Origin: Metarhizium brunneum
Lineage: Eukaryota; Ascomycota; Sordariomycetes; Hypocreales; Clavicipitaceae
DNA: 64,000 nucleotides
Direction: 5' to 3'
Assembly (NCBI RefSeq): GCF_013426205.1
Contig: NC_089423.1
Span: forward strand, 5,890,001 to 5,954,000
Positions 56,882 to 64,000 of this stretch are shown here, piece by piece. The position numbers and the translations under genes are program-made. Positions within the stretch are counted from its first letter, which is position 1. Every line of letters begins with the position of its first letter. The notes beneath the pieces are model-generated. The model saw only the letters and a list, made by a program, of their open reading frames with translations, had not been told where the DNA came from and did not search any database.

Positions 56882-58052
56882 GGTTGCGGCTTGGTATTGG
56901 ACCCTAATAGCCAGCAGCTTAGAGGTATTTTGGTGGTGAGGTGATGAAGAGAGTGAAAAGCAGAACTTTTACGACATGTAGGCGCGTGATGGCTGGTTAG
57001 GGTTTTGCCTGTGTGAACTTGGCAATTGGAAACAAATTTGTGAGATTGAAGCAGCCCTGGACTGAGAAACTTGGACCAGACGTAAGATGACGCGCTGCCC
57101 CAGAAATTCGGCAACATGAACGCGCTCTTTCGCGAGAGCTCTTAAAGTGGCCCCACTTCAGTGCTGCCTACGTTCAATGGCCTATCATTTGCTTCATTGA
57201 ATGCAACGAGACAAGAAACAAGAGTAAAAGAATAGAGCAGCATTGGCATGGAAAGAAAAATATTATAAATCTTGTAGATATGGAAAATTTACTTTGTAGA
57301 TAGACGCCTTAACAAGCCTCATAGCCATACACAGATGCATTCAAGGCTCATGCGTCACGTCGCGTCACATCACAGGATGCAGGCTCACTCGGTGCCGTCC
57401 AGTGCCGACACCGCTCTATATAGCAACGCATTTATCAAATCGTCACGGCCAAAAAATGTCTCGAAGGCGTCTCGCTCAGCCAAGTGTAACCCCCCTCCAT
57501 CGGCCATACCAGAAACCAGTACAGCCAACAAAGGATAACAGAGCTCCTCTGCCAAGACATGAACTCAAACCCACGAATGAATCCAGTCCAAACAGCCCTC
57601 CTCTTCCCTCGCCCTACATAGAACGCCATCGAACATACACAATCGTATTGCATATGGTTTGGTTGATATACCGCTCGGAATACAGAGACGTCAAGGATGA
57701 GTCTCGCCTTGCGCTCCACCTTGCCGTGCGGAAGTCAGATATAACACGACATAAGACTTTAACTGAGCCAAAAAAAAAAGCATAGTAAGAGATAATGGGT
57801 AGTCAACCTGAAAAGGGGGCTGACACAAGCCGCAGCATCTCAGCGCAAACCTGGCGATGGATAATATATATGTCCCTGCCGAAACTGTTGATGCATCAGG
57901 GGCACGGCGCAAACGTATTTGGCGTCTCCTCTCATATGGCGGTCTTGCCATAAATTCTCATCTCTGGGTATCGTACATGGTACCTTCTGGGTCAAGCCAC
58001 CTCGTATTAACATACACTGCCTAGTCAGTCATCTCGGCAATATTTCAACTTC
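56882..58052. promoter_or_regulatory. FEN1 upstream region and NUP37 3' flank
   Basis: A 1.2-kb spacer. The FEN1-proximal part has ACGCGC and TTTCGCGA sequences (57119-57136). The NUP37 side is AT-richer with an A run near 57770-57779. No gene is seen. Confidence 0.5.
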
Positions 58053-60271
58053 TCAGTCTTCTTCGAAGAACACCTTCTTCCGTCTGCTTCCCCGGCTATC
58101 CCTCATGTTGTCCAGCACTTGATCAATCTCCATAATGTCAAGCATCTCGGCTTCCACATTTCGGGCGGTGACATCGGTTTTGACGTCTGCAGCCGCACTC
58201 AGGTCGTTCATAAAGTCAAAGCCTACGCGGGAGCGGTTTGGTAGCTGCAATGTATCATCCGAGACTCCAAACTGTCCAGTAGAATCGTCATTCTTGCTTT
58301 GCGAAGACTTGCGTCTCAAAGTTCCAGGTTTCGAGGTGCTGAGGTTAAATGATAAGCTTGTGGTTCTCTCCGGGTTACCGTGAACGATGATGGCGTCTGA
58401 TCTCTCTCCTTCCGAGAATAGCCGTCTTCTCCGGCTATCAGCCATTTTGGCGATTTTCTTCCCTGGTCCGTCCTCTCCCTGACGAACAATAACCAGTCGA
58501 GACTCGCCTTGAATCAGAACATCCACAGGCAAACCGCCATCTTCTTCCGGTGATGTCCCAGATTTCAAAGACGCCACAACCAGGCCCACGCCGCAACATC
58601 TCTCTCCCAACAGTCCAGTAGAGAGGTCTGCTAGTTTCACCATTCTCGTCGGCTGTGCTCCACTAAATAGGTTTACACCGCCGCCAGAACCTTTTCGGAG
58701 TTGTGAGTCCCAGAATTTCGATAGTATTGGAATAACACAGACGTGCTCCAGGCCGCCCACCCACAATATTAGACTCTCCTCCTGCAAGGCCTTTCCTTTA
58801 GGTGGCAGGGCAATCGTCCTTATGCCACCCCGAACTGCCGCCAAACGGTCAAATGTGGTAGTGGAGCTTAAGGAAGCAGTAGCCTGGCGACGAGTGTGAG
58901 GAGTCATTGGCGCAAATTCTCCAGTGTGGTTTTCCTTTTGCTGAGTTGCGACACTCCGCAGTGAGCCAGTTCCTTCGATGTAGCCTGAAATACTAAAGGT
59001 CGTTAGAGCAGCGCCTTTCAGGCCACTTGCTAGTTTGCTTGACATGGCTGCGCTTCCGGAAGACGACCTAACTCCATCGACGTCCCAAACTCCCCACATA
59101 CCATCTGCAAGAAGTGCGAAGATGGCTCTGCCATGTGATATCCACGCCGCATCCAGAATTGGTTTCCTGGAAGCAGTTGGTCGAGCAAACGGCTGATACA
59201 ATGAGAGCAGCCATGAGCCTTGTGGTGGGAAAGGCCCAATAGCTTCTGGGTCGGGAGGAACAGAGGACACAGCGAAGTCATATACCCTCGCGGCCTGATA
59301 CGGAGAGACGGTCAGCAGCTGTGTGGGGTGTGACGGGTTGAATGAGATGCTGGAGAGCGGCTGGGGAAGATATTCGGTCTGAAAGGGCTCGATTGCTCGT
59401 TCAGGCCTTGCCTTTGGGTCCAACGGCACGTCCCAGAGCGCTAGAGTCCCAGATGCCTGGCGAGAGCACGACGCAACCACGGCCCTAGGCGCCTTGCTAT
59501 CAGGATCTGAGGACTTCGGCTGGACCAAGCTGATAGCTAGCCCATCGCTGTACCTCCTCTGGCCACTCAGCAAAACCAGAGACTCTCCCCAAGCTCCGGA
59601 GCCAGCTTGTCCGGCCAACAGACCCGCCCGAAGCTCCTCTCTCGCTTTACTCTCAAAGGACGGCGGTGTCAGAGGAAGAGTAATAACATAGACATCATTC
59701 GTCACACATGAAACTGCAAACACCATCCTGTCCGACAGCAATGCCCCTGTCGCATTTTGTCGATCTTGAGGGTTGTAAGGCGCCATCGACATGACAGCCA
59801 CATGCAACACGGCTGTCCCCAGCGTCAAGTCCAAGGTTTGCACGATTTCCGGATACGGTACTTCTTCGTTTTCACTCTCAAACTCGGGTTTATCCTCAAA
59901 CTTGTGCACGGTTTGAGCCTTGGCAGGTGGGTGCTCGTCGTCAGAGTCGATAACCATGACGGCATCATCAGAGGTTCCATTTTGCTTTTTTTCGGGTTCG
60001 GGACTCTTCTTTTGGCGCTTTAGTCTTCGTCCACCCCGCCAAATGATGGTTACGCCATTTTCGTGGCCATAGAGCAGGATTGTGGCTCCCTGGGGTGATT
60101 GGATCGGATATGTTTGCAAATCATTTACGCGTCGTGATAGATTATGTCTATAATTGGCGGTTGTTAGCATCGTTATGTATTTATTCATGAAAACACAAAT
60201 TAGCACATGACTCACGTAAACTGCGTATTTTGTCCCGTTCGACGAATACGAGGAGTCGTAAATGAAGTCAT
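58053..60271 (-). CDS. NUP37-like nucleoporin (fungal WD40 type)
   Basis: Two exons, 60216-60271 and 58053-60147, 716 aa. The first exon, MTSFTTPRIRRTGQNTQFT, joins to HNLSRRVNDLQTYPIQSPQG and ATILLYGHENGVTIIWRGG, a wording I associate with fungal Nup37, a beta-propeller subunit of the Y-complex of the nuclear pore. Degenerate WD-type repeats are spread over residues 20-560: for example QASGTLALWDVPLD, LSSISFNPSHPTQLL, AIFALLADGMWGVWDVDGV and LILWVGGLEHVCVI. An acidic, Lys-rich insertion lies at about 50-110. The C-terminal 140 residues are disordered, with RRKSSQSK and a final basic-acidic RGSRRKKVFFEED. The family name comes from memory of the sequence wording and should be confirmed; that it is a WD40 scaffold protein is safer. 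Confidence 0.72.
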
Positions 60272-60806
60272 GGTGGCTCCGGACGGAAAGCTGTCACGGA
60301 TTGGCTGTTGGCGCCCGGGAGCAGTACGTGCTGGTTGCGTTTGAGAGATAAAACGTAGGAAAGCGCCGGACTGTTCAATTCATCGCATCGCTGTGTTGGC
60401 GACTGCTTCTTGTTGTGCTGTTAATCAGAGCTCCTCGATAAGAAGCGTTCAATGTTCTCAGACCAAACTCTTATTTGACGCGCCAAAGCTCACAAACCCA
60501 CCCCAAGCTCTACAGACCTCTGTATCGATCACGTGATATCTCCCACCTCAACACCGACGTCAGAGAGTGAAGAATTATTGCCCATACATACACCGTTCGC
60601 CTTTAGGGCCCTTTCACATTCTAAATGGGCAAGGAATCGTAAATTTGCCTCGACTCTGTAAATTTATCGTTACATGACGTCTTTGCCCAGCGTTGATTTC
60701 TTGGCCCGCGGGTAGCACCATATCCCCTGATTCCCCTCTCAAGTTCATCAGCCCACGCGAAACAGCAAGGAAATCCCAACTTCACTTTAAGTTGTAATAT
60801 CCAGAA
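60272..60806. promoter_or_regulatory. NUP37 upstream region
   Basis: It holds an ATCACGTGAT palindrome (60528-60537), 257 bp before the NUP37 ATG, and the 3' flank of the next minus-strand ORF. Confidence 0.5.
60528..60537. promoter_or_regulatory. ATCACGTGAT palindrome upstream of NUP37
   Basis: The same extended E-box as upstream of DHH1 (51922-51933), consistent with a Cbf1-type bHLH site. Function is inferred. Confidence 0.4.
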
Positions 60807-61217
60807 TTAGCATTTATAGTTGCCAGGACTTCCCCTCCCATAGATTTTGTTGTTCACCTGCGGAGCGCCCATGCGCCCAGTCCCGCAGCGCTGGTCAACC
60901 AGCTGCTCAGCTGTATTCCACTCCGTCAGCTCGCAAACATCATTGGAATCCTCCCCAGCGCAGATATATACGGCTGTGATATCCACCACAGCCGCGTACA
61001 CTGATCCACGAATAGCCCAGTTCTTCTCGCAAAATGTCTTGGGTATTTCAACGCCTTCCTTGTATTCCAGCTGGTTGTAATCCATCGATTCGCACTTCAC
61101 GTCAGACTCAGCACCGTGGATCGCCGTCGTGCTATGCGCCCAGCTCGCGCCCGCAGCCATATTTCTGTTGGCATCCAGAGACGGCTGTATGTACGGAGAA
61201 GAGCTGGTCGGGTGCAT
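60807..61217 (-). CDS. Small cysteine-rich protein, start uncertain
   Basis: An ATG-started frame of 136 codons. The last 95 residues contain six cysteines (42, 63, 86, 95, 111 and 136) and read like a small disulphide-bonded secreted protein (KTFCEKNWAIRGSVYAAVVD, ending GRGSPGNYKC). I recognise no family. As it starts at 61217 the protein has no signal peptide. Just upstream, in another frame (about 61230-61300, minus strand), the translation ACICAAVLLNLGCAALAD looks like a signal-peptide core but lacks an ATG. So either an upstream exon is missing from this model, or the gene has been damaged by a small frameshift, or the resemblance is chance. It lies between NUP37 and the WSC sensor on the same strand. 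Confidence 0.45.
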   Translation of the reverse strand: MHPTSSSPYIQPSLDANRNMAAGASWAHSTTAIHGAESDVKCESMDYNQLEYKEGVEIPKTFCEKNWAIRGSVYAAVVDITAVYICAGEDSNDVCELTEWNTAEQLVDQRCGTGRMGAPQVNNKIYGRGSPGNYKC

Positions 61218-62277
61218 GAAGGTTGGTTATCAGCTAGCGCGGCACAACCCAAGTTCAGAAGTACAGCCGCACAGATACAAGCGGGTTGCTTCACCCTGGC
61301 CAAGTAAAAAACAAGCAAAACAGTAATATGCAAGAAATAAGTTTTTGATTTTTTGTTTATTATTAAATTTCGCGGCAAAGTCGACTAATGCTACCGCCAG
61401 ATTAGCACTTAATGCTACTTTCGTAGCCGACTAGAATCTACTACTGAAGCTAGCCAAGCACGCACGAGGGTAATAAAGGGGGGGGAAGCACACGATGGAT
61501 CCATGGATAGGCGAACCGGAGAAAAGTTTGAAAATATGGTTTTTGGGTCACTATTTCGCAATCCATACGTACATTTCCACCTGCTTCCATTGCCGACCTC
61601 CCCACTGCATATAATAAAGATTTAAATAGGTAAAACAAGCAGGCAACTAGGTTGTGTTTACAACCCTCCATGAGAAAGACCTAATTCTTCCACATCGTGT
61701 TTCATACCGCATGCGTTGGCTCGAACGTGATCCGGCATATACCGCAGTATGAAAAATGCGGTATATACACACACTGGCCCAATGTTCAGTTAGCAGCATG
61801 CCAAGTCATAGCTTGAGCAAGATCCCAGGGGGTGTACGTCAACGTCCACATGGTAATCAATGATGAGGGAAAGAGGTGAGCTGGCAGGCCGAGAAAGCTC
61901 GAAGGATGCCGTTGCCGCGTTGTGTACATCTCTCGGGTGTCCAGAATCGAAGTTCGGCAGTTCAACAAAAGACGTAAGGGAGTGTATAGCTTAGAAGACA
62001 CGCTCAGAGAGCATTCGACGCGAGGCACACGCAGCAAGAGTGCCTAGTCGTCTTCACAAAATAAAATGGATAAACCTACGCCGCTTAAACCAACAAAAAA
62101 AGGAGCATCAACGCCGCTAGATCGTCAGCCAGTCGACGAACAGGTGGGCATGAGCTCTCGCCCCGAAAACGCCGTGAATGCCATTGATAGAGAAAGATGG
62201 TGGTAGATGGTGGGTAATTGGTGATTGAATAACGGCATGTATTTGTGGTCGTCGTAACGCGCGTGTTGTAAAGCAGC
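61218..62277. other. Spacer upstream of the cysteine-rich ORF
   Basis: An AT-richer kilobase. It includes GTACGGAG (61192-61199), an AT-rich block (about 61330-61375) and the WSC gene's 3' flank. No gene is evident. Confidence 0.5.
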
Positions 62278-63181
62278 TCATGCGTTGGTGACCTATCATC
62301 AAGTTAGTTCAAGTGATTCAGCCAAGATACAATAGAGGATAAAGCAAGCATACTCTAAGAATCCTTCGAGAATAGTCTTCATTGTCTGCAATACTGCCAT
62401 CACTCATCCGCCGGTGAGCCATGACCGGATCCATGCGTGAGTCGGTCATGGAAATGCTGCCGTGGCTGCTAGGGGGCGTTGAACCGCTAATAAAAGCACT
62501 GACAGCAGCATTTCGCCGATGCTCTTCTTCAATTTCGGCGTTACGCTTGCGTCTCATGTAGAAAAAGAAGCCGCCAATCGCGGCTCCGGCAGCAATAACA
62601 CCAACCACCACTCCGGCAGCAATACCAGCGACATTTGGTCCACTCTTCTCCGGCTTCGAGGTCTGCGAAGGGCTCGCCGTTTCAGTAACAGTGGCGCTAG
62701 TATGGGCGGGTGAACTTCCAGTAGGCGTCGCATCAGGAGTACTACTCGTGCTGGAGGCTGCTGTAGTAGAACTAGACTCGCTGTATGTCGGGGGGTCGAT
62801 GTTGAGACCGAGATTGAAAATAGTATATGTATCCTTACCACCACACGCTTCCTGGGGATATGACGAGCAGGGAGCGTTGCACTTCGAGTCAGCCACTGAG
62901 GCACTCTCTGGAGGTATAGCCATCCCACATAAACATTGCGGACCATGCAAACCCGCCAACCACCATCCAGCATCCTTGCAGGCGAGGGTACAAGAGCCAG
63001 AAGACATCCTTTCGCCAGGAATCTGGGGATCGAGTGCCGTCATATTGCCCTTAGTATTGAAGCAGCCTTGGCTCACCGGGCGACCTAGTTGCGGGATGTT
63101 GGAAGGTGCTGACACAGGGCTTTGTGCGTTCACGCTGATAGCAGCCATGACGGCGCCAAAAGCTAACGTTGAGGGTCTCAT
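62278..63181 (-). CDS. WSC-domain cell-wall integrity sensor
   Basis: Two exons, 62354-63181 and 62278-62292, 280 aa. WSC sensors sit in the plasma membrane and report wall stress to Rho1/PKC. The order is classical: signal peptide (1-19, ending VNAQ); WSC domain (about 36-125) with eight cysteines (40, 64, 68, 83, 85, 101, 105, 113) and the core WWLAGLHGPQCLCG; a Ser/Thr-rich, probably O-mannosylated stem (134-180); one membrane helix (184-209, NVAGIAAGVVVGVIAAGAA); a basic stop-transfer (RRKR); and a cytoplasmic tail with Ser-rich and SRMDP motifs. The 15-nt last exon supplies VTNA after SRRILR; without that splice the tail would end in unrelated hydrophobic residues. The first ATG after stops, at 63181, gives the signal peptide directly. 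Confidence 0.9.
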
Positions 63182-64000
63182 TTTGCAGAATCTGAGGGCG
63201 TTTGTAGCGAAAGTTCGAAAGGGAATGACAATAATCAAGGTCGGTCGTGTGACAGATGCGATTGATTTTCCACCTTTGAGAAGCGTCGTACGACCGAGGC
63301 AGACAAAAGGGTGGCAGGAAAGTTGACGGCAAAAGAAAGAGACAGGTGCCGGATCGTTTCCGCAGAGGAGGCGCCGTGCCCAAGCCTTGAGAAAGTCGGG
63401 TGTCGACGTGACGAGGTCGAGTAATGAATGAGCGCGTCTCAAAGGGCCGTCAACACCGACAATAGGCAGTGGAAAGTCAACAGGCAAGGCGAGTGACAGC
63501 TGCTGGCGACTGGCGACAAAGAAACAAGCGTAAAGTGTTTCGGACGGCTACCCCTTGATTGAACCAGCGACAAGATGGGAAAATCCACGGTCGCTAAGTG
63601 TTGCAAGAAAGAAATGACTGCATCTAACAATGGCACAAAAGGAGAGGCAGACGATGGCGACTGGTCTCCGGGAGATGGACGCCAAGTTGGCCGTTGACGT
63701 TGAGAATGCAGCGGGGGATAGTCGGGGAGAACGAGGGACGACTGGAACGAGCGACGGGATATTTTGTTGAAGGGGGCAAGGCCAGACGAACGGCGATGGA
63801 AATGGAAACGTTTGGCGTGGGAATGGGGGACGCAGCGAGACGAGAAATCGACCAGGGGCAACTTGGGCTGGCGAAAGAGGGCTGAGGACATCGGGACCGA
63901 GTACAATAGCAGAGAGCGAGTTGCAAGCCAGACAAACTGGGTCCAGACACCGACACGGACGCCGGGCGCCGCGAGGGCAGGGGAGGCATGGTCAGGCACC
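63182..64000. promoter_or_regulatory. Upstream region of the WSC sensor gene
   Basis: This runs to the window edge. It should contain the WSC promoter and leader. Open frames continue from the gene upstream but carry no conserved content. CT/GA-rich stretches are frequent. Confidence 0.45.

Noticed and set aside
1..64000. tRNA, 5S rRNA, CRISPR arrays and intact transposons
   Set aside because: I looked for B-box sequences (GGTTCGANNCC and complement), 5S wording, spaced repeats, transposase or reverse-transcriptase motifs and long terminal repeats, and found none that were convincing.

Overview
This is nuclear DNA from a filamentous ascomycete. It most likely comes from the Sordariomycetes, probably Hypocreales, judging from gene content and protein wording; no genus is claimed. 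The evidence is one-gene transcription units on both strands, short introns (about 50-90 nt) with GT..AG ends and CTAAC-like branch sites, and fungus-specific proteins: a WOPR regulator, a WSC sensor, and a cytochrome b5-acyl-CoA dehydrogenase fusion. No rRNA, tRNA, intact transposon or CRISPR array was recognised.

Left part (0-12 kb): a small Dabb-domain gene interrupted by an in-frame TAG; COA6 (cytochrome oxidase assembly); SYS1 (Golgi transport); CFT2/CPSF100 (mRNA 3'-end processing); an FAD monooxygenase; and a Gti1/Pac2 (WOPR) transcription factor gene. An 11.5-kb stretch with no recognisable gene follows (12.1-23.6 kb). All of it lies upstream of the WOPR gene.

Middle (23.6-42 kb): an ADP-ribosylglycohydrolase, a mitochondrial asparaginyl-tRNA synthetase, a PARG/macrodomain-like protein, SEC24 (COPII coat) and linker histone H1, separated by 1.4-3.9 kb spacers.

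Right part (42-64 kb): a proline-rich NPF-motif protein, then a run on the minus strand: an LrgA-LrgB fusion membrane protein, DHH1 (DEAD-box decapping activator), the cytochrome b5-acyl-CoA dehydrogenase, FEN1/RAD27, a NUP37-like nucleoporin, a small cysteine-rich ORF, and a WSC-domain wall sensor.

Most genes are unrelated housekeeping functions; there is no biosynthetic cluster or operon. The most interesting points are: (1) the Dabb gene's TAG, whose A sits at the centre of a predicted hairpin loop, as expected of a fungal A-to-I stop-editing site; (2) the very long upstream region of the WOPR gene, with a diverged 51-bp direct repeat on either side of that gene; (3) two different ADP-ribose hydrolase genes within 8 kb; (4) an LrgAB fusion like plant PLGG1; and (5) a short word, TACGGAGTA, scattered through the spacers. 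Exon boundaries were worked out by hand from splice signals, reading phase and family conservation.
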